The notes beneath the pieces were generated by a model. It worked only from the letters and a program-made list of their open reading frames with translations. It ran no database searches and had not been told where the DNA came from. Below, one piece after another: positions 11,787-27,190 of a stretch of 64,000 nucleotides of DNA. Within the stretch, counting starts at the first letter, position 1. Each line of letters starts with the position of its first letter. The translations under genes and the position numbers were made by a program. The DNA is from Piscicola geometra (taxonomy: Eukaryota > Annelida > Clitellata > Hirudinida > Piscicolidae), in assembly GCA_943735955.1 (NCBI GenBank), contig OX030964.1, forward strand, positions 6,350,997-6,414,996, in the 5' to 3' direction.

Positions 11787-14700
11787 ATGGCTACTGAAGG
11801 CTTGAGTGAGGGATGGAAGGTGCAAGGACAAATCACAGTTTTCGTCAACCATGTCGACTGTTTCATCACAGAATACATTGCAAAAGTTAGTTTCAGTTAT
11901 ATTCCTTTACTTCAATTTAAATTTCATCACACCGTTGAGTATACGCAGGTTATTGTATCTTGAATATGAGGGAAGAGCGCTATAGAAATTTATTTGATTG
12001 ATTGGTTGAATTATAAACTAATTATATAAATTTAATTGACCATTAAATATTGTTTTCTTCCAGTACATATCTTCATCGGTGGTGGGGGTGACTCAAATGG
12101 AGACTGACCTGCAGGAAGAGTTCATCCAGAGAGAGAAAAGCACAAGTTCATTCAATGTCCAACCACCCAACCAAGAACTGCTCTATCGGTTTCTTACTTT
12201 TTCATATTTAAAATGTAATTAATTCACGCTTACTGTTTTTAAAAGCTTCATTAATAAAATTGAAATTTCTTTATTTAATATAAAACTCTTGGTATTATAT
12301 TTGAAAATAATAAATGTTTTAAATCTGCAGAGTAATTGGAAGTCTGAAAGATCCTCAGGTGCAGAAGCCTAACTTCGTGAAAGCCATTGTGTCGGTTAGT
12401 TGGAGGAAGGGCATGATTTGTCGTTTGACAAATATCCACTTTAAAAAAACAAAAAACGCAAGCTTTAAAATTTTTTTAAAACTCTATTTATCCTTTTACC
12501 CACCCTTATTCTTTTCCCCTTTTCATCGTCTATCCACCTACTCCATCCATCCACCCAGAACAAGAACCTCCAAGAGATGTACATGGTGCTACAGCAGTGT
12601 GACATCGTCATCTATGACATCGCATCCGATCCTTCGCAGCGTTCAGAGGCGCTTTTCATGGCTCAAAGTTGGTTTGTCTTTCTAGACCTAAGCTGTCAAA
12701 ACCTCTTCTATGCGTGTTATTAATGTGATTTAGAACTTTTTCTCAAATTTATTTGTTTAAATAGAACACAATCAAAAATATGTTATTTTTAAAGTTGCTC
12801 AAAAAATATGGTTTAACCAATTTCGTTACAAAATCCATCCCATCCACATCCCAGAGTTCACAGAGAATCTCTTGAAAATGGACAAGGGGGTGAAGAAGGT
12901 CTTCATAGCCATTAGTTCGATCCTCACTTGGTGTTCTATCCAGCCTGCTGATCCTGTAGGCTTTTGAAATTTGTTTTTTTTGGGATTTTTCCGGGATTTT
13001 CGATAAAGCAACAATTATTCTTGGTTGTTTGCGTCTTTTGTAGGAAAGGGGTTAAGGATATATTAATCGACAAAGAATGAAAATTCAAGCATGCTATAGC
13101 AATTGAAATTCGGACGAGCCTCTTTGATATTATATAGAAGATGAAGCTGTTAAGCCACTATCATCATCGCCACCAACATCATCATTACAATCAGCACTAC
13201 ATTCACTACAAGCATCATCATCACCACCACCACCACCATAATCATCACCATCACTATCTCCATTACCATCATCACCACAACCACTACAATCATCAACACC
13301 TCCACCAACATCATCATCATCATCATCATAGGATGATCCGAGCGCACCAATCAGCGACGAGGATTACAGACGGCGACGCCCACACGCCGACTACAGGGAG
13401 TTGTACACGGCCGAGAAGCTGCTGTTGCAGTATAGAAGGAAGGTTGGTGATGATGATGATGGTGGGGGAGATGATGATGATGATGATGGTAGTAGTGTTG
13501 GTGATAATGATGATGGTGGTGGTGGTGGTGGTGATGATGATAGTATTGATGATGATGATGGTGGTGGTGGTTGACAGAGGACTAGAATAGTGGGGTGTCA
13601 CTGAAATAGGTGGTGATGATGATGTTGGGTAAAATGGCACTAGATTAGGGGGGTGATGCTGAGATGGTGTGGTGGTAGAAGTGTGCGAATTAATTGAAAT
13701 TTAAACTTTAAAGTTAGAATCAGAAAACTCTTGACAATATCGAATAAAAAATCACATCAAACCACACCACACATCGCCAAAAAACCACATAAACCACACT
13801 TAACCACACCAAACCACACCACACCCAACCACACAAGACCACCCAACCAAACCACAACACCACACCACACCCAACCACACAAGACCACCCAACCTTAAAC
13901 ACCAAACCACACCACCTCAAGAAAAAGAACATGCTCACGTACGTCATAGCTCCTGGCCTCGTCTACGGAGACAAGGAAGAGACCTTTCACCACCTTTTCA
14001 AGGTCAGTATTGAGTTCACTATTAATTTAAATTAATTTTCAAGGTCAATTTTTTTAAATAAATATTTTTCTTTTTTTTCTCCCTAATTTTAGTCGTTTTT
14101 ATTCGAATTTCTTTTGCAGATCGAATATAAAACTAAAACAATACAAATTTAAAAAAAATAATAAAATCAAATCACCCTCAGTAACTAATTGACCCACCAC
14201 CATTACCATCATCACCAATCATCACCAAGACCACCAGTAACCACCACCAATTCACCGCCACCTCCACCATCAAACCATATTTTCTTCATCCCCCCCCCTT
14301 CCCTCCCTTCCCTCCCACACCTGACACAGGCAGCATGGCTCAACAAGGCGGTCATCCCATTGACCGGCAAGGGCAACAACCACCTGCCCACCATCCACAT
14401 CAAGGATTTGACCAGGATCATCCAACACGTGATCGAAATAGTCCCGCCCACCTTCCATTACGTACTCGCTGTGGATCAGTCTCAGAATACACTGAAGGAG
14501 ATTGCCAAGGTGGATTGGTGGGTTTGTGGGGTGGATGAGTTGGTGTGGGGAGAGTTTGAGTTGTGGATGGGATGAGAGGGTTGGGTTGAGTTTGTAAGAA
14601 ATGAAAGAATGGGTGAATTCATTTATTCATTCACACATCTATTTATCTACCCATTCATCCACACATCCACCCATTCATCCACACATCCACCCTTCCACCC

Positions 14701-17700
14701 ACACCCACCCATCAGGCAATCAACAGAGCCATGGGCTCAGGAACGCTCCAGGAGGTTGATTTGTCAGACACCCTTGAGGTTAAAAACATTTTCTTCCTTT
14801 TTTCTTCCATTCATCAACCATTCTTCAAACTATCATTTTAATTCATCAATTTTATTAGTCATTTTATAAACCGTCATCTTCATCATCTATTTCATCAGCT
14901 TAATCTTTATTATCACCTCCACACGATCCACCTTCTTGCCATGATTTTCTCATTTCGCCGAGCCGCGAGGAAAGAGACTTTTCGACTTTTTAGCTGTACT
15001 TGCTAGATAATGATCATTATCATGATCCTCATCATCTTCCTTCTTTTCTTCTTCATCATCATTATTTTGATTTCAACCTTAATTCACCCTTTCCACACTT
15101 GATTCTTCTTTTTTTCTCCTTTCCTTTCCCCACCAACTCCACCCAACACCCCCTCCCTCCCCATTCAGACATTCTACCTCGACTTACTGACAGTCGACCT
15201 CAAGATGACGTGTCCACTGCTGGCCGAAGCATTCCGGTTTGCATGGCAAACTCCCAACGGAATGGTGGAGCATATGACCGAGTTGGTGAACGAGTTCAAG
15301 GATCAGCGTAATCTCAAGGTGGTCGTTTGGGGGGGGAGGGGGAGGAGGAGGGGAAGGGGGAGGGGGAGGGGGAAGGGAGGGGGAGGGGTGGAAAGGTGGG
15401 GTTGAGGTTGAGTGAATGGGTAGGAAAGGATTTCTTAGGAAAGGTGGGTGGGTGAATGGGTGAGTGAATGGGTGGAGTGGAGAGGTGGGTGGATAGTTGG
15501 TTAGATGGTTGGTTTTCTCCTTACGCCATCTGCCGATCTAGTAGTAATTCCAAACATTAAAATGTTTCATTTAAAATTCTGGCCAACGACAACCCACAAC
15601 CCCCCCTCCCATCCCCACTTCTACCACAATCCATCGCAACCTCTACTATCACCACAACTTTCACCACAACCCACCTCTACAACCACTAAAACCACAACCT
15701 CCACAAGCCACCACCACATTCACTACCATCACCACAGCCTCTCAAAGTCATCATGCTGGGCCCTCCAGGCACTGGAAAATCCAGCATCACCCGTCGTCTC
15801 CAAGACTCCCACAAGCTGCACGTCATCAATATCGATGACGTCAGAACTAATCTGATGTCACAGGTGAACGGGTGGTCGAGTGGGTAAAGAGTTAACGACT
15901 GGTGGGTTGAACCCATAGGTCGAGGGTTCGATTTTTAGAAGGAAATTCCTAGATAGTTCTTATAGCCTAGAAAAATTAGTTGGAATAATTTTTCAGATTT
16001 TGACTTTATAATAATGAAAAGAAAAATAAATAATAAATAAATAATAATATAATAATAATAATAAAGAGGCTTTGAAGTCGTTCGCCTCATCCGCCCCTCT
16101 AAAACGTTTGTGACAGCTGGAGCAAAGGAGACAGGAGAAGGAAGCGATAAAGCTGTTGGAGGAGAGATCTGTGCAGTCGTTTGCCATCTCGCCTGCCGAT
16201 GCTGATGATGATGCTGAGACTGAGATGGAAGGAGGTGGTTGTGGTCGTGGTTGGGTATGGTTGGGTTGGGTTGGGTTGGGTTAGTTTGGATTGAAAAGGT
16301 TGGTTTGATGAAGGGATGTGGAGGATTTTAAGTTCAGTTTATTATTATTAAATGATTGCCTACCAAAGCATTCCATCTTTCGTGCAACAGACGAGAAGGA
16401 AAAGGAAGAGAAAGAGGAAAATGAGGCTTTCCTTGGTGTGGTTTTGTGCAACAACAACACACCTTCAAACTACTTTTTAATGCATCCAATCTATTCCATC
16501 CCATCCCATCGAACTCATCCAACCCACACGTGTAACCCATCCCATCCTATCAATCCCACCCACCCATCCCACCCATTTCAACCAACCCACCCATCCATCC
16601 GTGCAACCCAATCCACCCACCCACCCACCCACCCATCTAGACGGGATAGAAGAGGTGATGGCAGAGAATGGCAGGGTGTTGGAAGATTCCCTGCTGGTCA
16701 GTTTCCTTCGACGCATTCTCCTCTCGAAGCCCTTCCAGAACCAGGGCTTTGTACTCGATGGCTTTCCATCCACCGCGGAACAAGTCACCCTGTTGTTCGG
16801 AAGTTGGTGGTGGTTGTGGTTTTAAGGGTGGGGTGTTTGTGGTGGTGTAGGCAAGGGTTTTTGTGGTTTTAGTTGTGGTCGTCGTGATTGCGGTGGTAGG
16901 ATGGTTTTTATGACGAATTTGATTGATTTCAAGATTTGAGAAAGAACATTAAAATGATTTTTGTGTTTTTATAGATTCTTCTACTTTCAAAATCTCCCCT
17001 CCCACCCACACAAGCACTCGACAAGATAAATGAGGCGAAGTTGGCGGGAAAAAGTGACCCAGACGCTCTGAAAATCGTGTCCATCTTGCCTGACCAGGTA
17101 TACAGGAGCTGCCATCTTTTGTGTGAACTTTATTTTTAGTATCTTTGACTTTTTTAAATAATAATATTTAGTGCTAAATAAAAAGTTTGTCAAAATATTA
17201 CAACCATTACTAAAGCTCCAACTCTAGTTTCACTTTTGATATTGCTACACTACCACAACTACCACTATCACCAACACAACCACAACTACCCCCATCACCA
17301 ACACAATCACAACTACCACCATCACCAACACAACCACAACTACCACCATCACCAACACAACCACAACTACCCCCATCACCAACACAATCACAACTACCCC
17401 CATCACCAACACAACCACAACTACCCCCATCACCAACACAACCACAACTACCCCCATCACCAACACAACCACAAATACCACCATCACCAACACAACCACA
17501 ACTACCCCCATCACCAACACAATCACAACTACCACCACCACCAACACAACCACAACTACCCCCATCACCAACACAACCACAAATACCACCATCACCAACA
17601 CAACCACAACTACCCCCATCACCAACACAATCACAACTACCACCATCACCAACACAACCATAACTACCACCATCACCAACACAACCACAACTACCACCAT

Positions 17701-19565
17701 CACCAACACAACCACAACTACCACCAATCAGCACCACTGCTACACAATCATTATCACTCAACCACCACCATATCACAACCACACAACCACACACACACAT
17801 ATACCAACTACCAGGTGATAATGCTAAGCGCCGAGGATGAATTCCTCAAAGAACGGATCAGAAATCTACCGGCCAGCATGGTCGAAGGTACCGAGAACGA
17901 AGAAAAAAGTTTCAGCGCGCGTCTAGAGGCCTACAGACGCCTGAACACCGTTGAGAGTTCCATCGAAGATTATCTAGATGAACTGGAGTTCAACATCTCG
18001 TTTTATGGTTAGACGTTTGGGTTGATGATTGTGGTGGTGGTGGTGGGTTCAAGTGGGGTGGTTAGAGAGGTTGAATCTAGGTATGGTTAGAAAGTTATTT
18101 CGTGTAGTAGAGATTATTTTGCAAAGATTTTCAACGTTGCTTTCCATCCAATTTAAAACTCATCCATTCACCATTCAACTTTTGCCTTTCTTTCTTCCTC
18201 CTGCCCCTATATTCTCATCAACCTCCCATCATCACCATCCTTTTCTCCACCCAGCATCATCATCCTTCTCTCCACCCAGCATCATCAACTTCTCTTCCTC
18301 CACAGACATCAGCAAAGACACCACTGGCGTCAATGCCAACATCATCAGTCAAGTCAAATTCTCCATCGGACCTCCACGAACCTATGGTATCATTATCATC
18401 ATTATCACTTTGTTCCATCATCATCATCCTTAATCTATCATTCTTTCGCCTTCGTCGTTTGTTCTTTTCAAAAGTTTCATTTCGATTTCATCTTCATCAC
18501 CCTCACTAAACTCATTTTTTAATAAAGATTTTGTAACACTACAATTGAGTGTTTCCTACACCCCGTAATGCCTTCACACCTACCACCACTCAACCCCTGC
18601 ACACACGACCACCCCCACCACAGGGCCTGGGAAAGAGGAGTTGGAGATGGTGAAACAGGCTGAGATGGAGCTGCTCCAGAAGGTTTGTGTCGTTTTAGCT
18701 GTACGACAAATTTTTTTTAGTTATTATTTCTTGTTTTTAGTATTTTAACTGTTTTTGTTGCGTTTTTCTACTTTTGTTGCTGATTTTTGATTAAACTGTA
18801 ATAATTATTAATGTATTTATTACTGTGGCTAGAATTACTCCTTTATCGAAAATCAGTGACGCTTGGTGGCTCATGCAAATAACAAGCCCTTCACTTCCTT
18901 GACAGGCAGAGAGGGAGCAGAGGGAGGAAGAGGAGAGACTGAATGCCGAAGAAGAGTCCATCTTCAACGAGAAGAAACTGCAATGGGTGGGTTCTCGAGG
19001 GTTCTTCCACAACTTTCAAGCCTCACAAGTTGTATTGTATTTAAGCTTCATCCACGACTATTTCATTGTGATTTCAAGCTTAATCTACTGCTCCCATCAT
19101 TCTATACCCACCCTATTTACTTGTTTTTGATATTCTCCCACCCATCAACTATTCTTCCACCCATCCCTTTCACCCTCCCCTACCACCCTCTCTCACTCCC
19201 CTCCAGATGAAAAAGCACAAGATAGTGGAGCAAGAAGACCAACAATTATCGGAAGCCCAAGCCTTGCCACTGCGTCACTACCTCTTCCGCTACGTCATGC
19301 CCACACTCCTGGATGCCCTGACCGACTGTTGCAAGATCATGCCCGATGACCCGCTAGACTATTTGGTGTGTTTTTGATCTGGGAATTTGTGATTTGGAGG
19401 GCTGGAAAGGCTGGAAAAGGTCGCCTATATGGGGGTTGTATGACAATTTTCTGGGTTGGTTCTATCTTTTCAAATGTTCAATAAATTAAATTATATTATA
19501 TTATTTTTCAATTTTTCACACCACAGGCTGAATATCTGCTCAAGTGCAATCCTGTCGTTGATTGA
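11787..19565 (+). CDS. AK7: Adenylate kinase 7, ciliary
   Basis: Twenty exons: 11787-11885, 12064-12188, 12331-12394, 12559-12667, 12855-12955, 13332-13442, 13922-14002, 14330-14509, 14716-14778, 15169-15318, 15738-15863, 16117-16234, 16641-16802, 17015-17097, 17815-18007, 18306-18386, 18624-18682, 18906-18986, 19207-19365, 19527-19565. The chain is fully in frame, 727 aa; vertebrate AK7 is ~723. Residues ~35-310 form the Rossmann-like N-terminal half with SDEDYRRRRPHADYR, APGLVYGDKEETFHHLF and NNHLPTIHIKDL. The kinase half has P-loop GPPGTGKSS at ~369-377, NQGFVLDGFPSTAEQ in exon 13 and SAEDEFLKERIRNLP in exon 15. A coiled coil (exons 17-19) leads to a C-terminal Dpy-30-like helix pair (LPLRHYLFRYVMPTLLDAL ... 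LAEYLLKCNP). The family converts ATP + AMP to 2 ADP and acts in motile cilia. Donors are mostly GTGGGT/GTTAGT-like; acceptors sit in CCACC/CATC-rich tracts. Confidence 0.95.
11971..12007 (+). repeat. SINE-like 3' tail fragment (sense), AK7 intron 1
   Basis: GAAGAGCGCTATAGAAATT followed by TATTTGATTGATTGG, the same core seen antisense at 4581-4625. The preceding ~40 bp may belong to the element, but no A/B box was identified there. Confidence 0.45.
13160..13330 (+). repeat. CAT/CAC repeat upstream of AK7 exon 6
   Basis: Imperfect (CATCAC)n, including a run of ATC triplets that ends at the TAG acceptor for exon 6. It is complementary to the GATG/GTGG repeat at 13443-13576 on the other side of the exon. 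Confidence 0.85.
13443..13576 (+). repeat. GATGGTGG repeat downstream of AK7 exon 6
   Basis: Starts at the donor GTTGGTGATGATG and continues as (GAT)n(GGT)n. It forms an inverted complement of the repeat before exon 6. Confidence 0.85.
15864..15960 (+). mobile_element. tRNA-derived SINE head fragment in AK7 intron 11
   Basis: Contains GGTGGTCGAGTGGGTAAAG, resembling a tRNA Leu/Ser-type A box, and 40-odd bases later GGTCGAGGGTTCGATTTT, resembling a B box. The spacing and box quality suggest a pol III head from a tRNA-derived SINE, not a functional tRNA: no closed acceptor stem was found. Confidence 0.5.
17250..17727 (+). repeat. 27-bp minisatellite in AK7 intron 14
   Basis: About 18 copies of a 27-bp unit containing ATCACCAACACAACCACAAC and TACC, with small variants (CCCCCA/CACCAT, ACAATCAC). 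It lies ~90 bp before the acceptor of exon 15. It is open in several frames only because 27 is a multiple of three. Confidence 0.92.
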
Positions 19566-19683
19566 TTTTGTTTACTATAAGTTATACGCTGCATAATAAT
19601 TAAATTGTTAAAAGTTAATTGTCCGTTTGATAAATCATTTGATTTGCGTTTATTAATTTTTAAAAGTTTTTGCACAAATAAAA

Positions 19684-20597
19684 ATGAATGCCCCTCCAAC
19701 ATTCGAGTCATTTCTTCTTTTTGATGGAGCAAAAAAGTGGGTGAATCCAATGATATAAGAATTAGAACTGAAGTATGATTCAAACAATAAAAGTTGACTT
19801 TTAAACTTTAAAATATTTACATTTTAATTTTTATTAAATATGGAATTCATTTTTGAAGAATAAAAATTGAGAAGGACACTAAAGTTCCCAACTCTTGCTA
19901 CTTCAACATTTGTAAGGAAGACCACACTCTAGCCAATGCAATCCGCAAGTCTGCAAATTATCATTTCAAGATCTTTTTTTTTTCAAAATGAAAAAAAATT
20001 ATTACTGTTCCCATTATCCAAAACCTCTACTTCTATATCCCCTCTCCACCCACCCTCCAGCCAATTACTAAAAGATCCAAAAGTTTTATTTGCTGGCTAC
20101 AAAATTCCGCATCCGCTCGAGTACAACTTCGAGTTGCGAGTGCAGACGTCCGAAGGCTACACCCCACAAGAGGCGCTCTCAAAAGCCATTGACGACCTCA
20201 TCAGTGAGGTCTCACTGCTTGAAGAGCGATTCAGGGTGTGTTGGATTTGCTTATATGAATAGATATCTCAGTTTTGAAACGTATACAATGTTTAAAACTA
20301 TACATTATTATTATTTAAATAAGGGTGGTTATAGTGGTTGTATTAGTAATGTGTGGTGATTGTGCAGAAATAGGTTGGGTGTGATAATGGTTGTGTACAA
20401 GAAAAAATAATGTTCAGTCTAGAGCTCTCATTATTTTTATTATTCAATATCTTTTAATATAAAAATATTGACTAATTATATAAATATATTTGAGATTTAT
20501 TTTAAACATTTCTAAGTTAAAATATTCATTGGAATATCTTTGCAACATCTACTCAACACTCCAGGACGCCATCAGATACAGACAAGACATGGACTAA
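19684..20597 (+). CDS. POLR2J: RNA polymerase II subunit RPB11
   Basis: Exons 19684-19736, 19859-19948, 20061-20235, 20565-20597; in frame, 116 aa (human 117). It begins [18 protein letters not shown] and continues with [20 protein letters not shown], the conserved [19 protein letters not shown] and an [14 protein letters not shown] tail. RPB11 pairs with RPB3 as the alpha-like heterodimer that nucleates assembly of RNA polymerase II in the nucleus. It starts only 118 bp after the AK7 stop, and an AATAAA at 19678-19683 directly abuts its ATG. An ATTAAA follows the stop at ~20632. Confidence 0.95.
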
Positions 20598-21009
20598 TGA
20601 CAGTAATTCTCATTGATTCTTTCTCACTTTTATTAAAGCCAAAAAGTTTGAAAAAAAAAGTTATGTAACAACATTGCTTCTGAGACTTATTATTATTAGA
20701 ACTTCTACTTCTAGTACTACATTTGCAGAATTTTATAGGAAAAAATAATGATTGAAATTCAATGAAAATGTTAGTTTAAGGAGAATTGTTAAAATGTCCA
20801 TTCAAAGCCGTAGATCAAAAGAAATGGAACGCTAATAAGATCTCAATAGGTAGCAACAGCCATAGGTAAAAAGTGAATTTAGTGCTGCAGATATCACATC
20901 TAATTGAACAAAATAATCATGATGATGATTAGCAAATATACATCAAAGTATATGTGCATGTAAAATCATGTATATGCACACGTACACTCAAACGTATGCA
21001 CAAGTACAC

Positions 21010-24573
<3,564 letters not shown>

Positions 24574-25100
24574 TTCGTAGCCAGCCTGATGAATTTCAAA
24601 TGTTTGAAATTTTATTTTCAAAAGATTTTGTGAAGATGGATTTATCAGGTGTATTTCAGTACTTAATGTTAAATTAAGACTTAATTATTAAGTTAACATT
24701 GTTAATGCAACCAGACGAAATTTGTAGTGTTTTGTAAATAACTAATGATCTGAAACTTAAAAAACGAGAAATATGCATATTCATTTCTAAAATACATAAC
24801 CATTTCAGAGGAACCTTCTTCTAATTAGTCTTTTAATAGGTCTTGAAGATTTAAATGCCAAACAATCTGGAAGAAAAATTGATATATAAATGTTAAAGAA
24901 TTTCAACAATAAAAAAAGTTATTTATTTTGTTGGGTGAAAATTTTCTCTTTAAAATGTCTAAAATATTTAAACTAATCTTTGTATAGCTTCTATGACGTT
25001 TTTTTTCTATTTAAAAGTAATTTATAAAAAAAAATAATAGAACAATTATTTGTGAACGAATCTATATTTTGACATAATTCCTATAAAAAATAAATAGACA
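24574..25100. promoter_or_regulatory. Probable bidirectional promoter, lectin/UBL7
   Basis: About 527 bp of AT-rich sequence between divergent ATGs at 24573 (minus) and 25101 (plus). No specific motif can be defended. Confidence 0.35.
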
Positions 25101-27106
25101 ATGGTTTCTATTTTAGTAAAAAATTTCCAAGGGTTGTCAGTAGAGAGCAAGAGTTTTGAACTCCCAGACAAGCCTTCAGAGCTGCATGAACTCAAGCAAA
25201 CAATCGCAGAACATTTCAAGTTAAATCCTCAAAAATTTGGTAAATGAATCAATTTTTGAAATTTTAAATGTTTTTTAATTTTGTAGGCCAAAATAAACTT
25301 CTAAAGATCACACCAGACTTGGTGCAGAGAGGGCAATGTCTAAGGGAAGATCAGAGTGTCCACTTGAAGCAGGGAGACGTTTTGTACGCTCTGAAGAGGC
25401 CAAGGAAGGTGGAGGCTGTGACAGAGAGTGTGGACGAGGGCACGATGAAGCATGTGGTGTCTTCCATGAAGAAACTTCTCTCCAAGGCCAACACATGCGC
25501 CTTGGTTAGTCTGGAGTAGTTAGCGTTGAATAATGATCAATTCATTTTGTATCTAATAACCATTATAATATGGCCTGTGTCTGTCAGGCCATAAAAAAAT
25601 AAAATAAAAATAGGTACATGCCATGACGATTATTTATATTATTATTAGTATTTGGTAGCTGTTGATACTAATGACTAGTAACTAGTCTAACTCATTATTC
25701 TCAAAGTTTTTATACAACTTTAATATCTTCAAAGCGTTTTTATTTTCAATCTTCATGGCCATTCCAGCTGGAGTCGAAGATGCAGAGCAGGGACTTGCTG
25801 GAGTGCATCATTGAAGCTGTTCCAGCCTTTGGAGACGACACCACTGCCATCGGTTGCCTGAGCTCCTGCTTGTTTCTTCACTTTTTTTTAGAGAAAATAT
25901 ATGTTACACAAGTCCTGATCTTTAATTATTTTAATATTAACTATCTTCCACTATCAGATGTTCTCTCCAACACTTCTCTCCTCACACCCATCTTCTCTAA
26001 GAAAACCTCCAAACCTCAAGAGTAAATCTTTTTCCTTCCATCCATCATTCTCTGCATCCAACTCATTTCACCCATCCTCTACTCCATCCATCCATCATCC
26101 ACTCCATCCATCCATCATCCACTCCATCCATCCATCATCCACTCCATCCATCCATCATCCACTCCATCCATCCATCATCCACTCCATCCATCCATCATCC
26201 ACTCCATCCATCCATCATCCACTCCATCCATCCATCATCCACTCCAACATCATAATCCATCTCAAAATCAACCATTCCATCATTATCACCCTCCCTCCAA
26301 TCTTCTTTCTTCACCAATCATCTCTCTCAAAATTTTTCCATATCTCTTTCTTAACCCCCTTCCCCCCCCAACCCTCCCTTTTCTGCAGTTTTCTCCTCAA
26401 ACATCCATCCATGGTGCATGCATGCTTGATTCTGATTGAGGAGGTGAAGGGGGATGGTGGTGCGGCTGGTTCAGTCGATAAAGGAAAGCAGGATTCCAAA
26501 GGTTGGTGATGATAATGATGATGGTGGTGGTGATGATGGTGATGGTGGTGATGATGATGATGGTGATGATGATGATGATGGTGGTGATGATGATGGTGGT
26601 GATGATGATGATGGTGGTGATGATGATGATGATGATGATGGTGGTGATGGCGATGAAGATGATGTTGTTGTTGTTTGGATTTGAATTTTTTTGTTTTTTA
26701 CTTTTGAAACTATTAACTACAAAACCCCCTTCTACCATCTCCACCCAACCTCATCAAACACCACCAACCAACTCTTCTTCCACCACCACCACCACACCCC
26801 CTCACACCAGCCCTCTACAGCCTCGACCACATGAGTGATCATGATGATGATGCTGAATTGTCGACAGATGAGTATGATGATGATGATGATGCCACTACTC
26901 CTTCATCTTCCACCCATCAAAGAAGGTACTGGATAAGCAGAAGTTTTAAATATTTTCTATAAGCTAAAAGTTTCTACCTCTGAATTTAAAGTGTAGGGTG
27001 AATGATTTAAAAACTTGAAATTCTGCCTGTTTTATTATCTATTTTTAAATTAACTACACTTTCAATGGTTCATTTGATTATATCATTTACTTTTCAAACT
27101 CACTTC

Positions 27107-27190
<84 letters not shown>

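Noticed and set aside
17210..18012. His/Asn-rich and Gly/Cys-rich repeat frames over the 27-bp minisatellite
   Set aside because: 27 is a multiple of three, so frames stay open by chance; only 17815-18007 is coding (AK7 exon 15).
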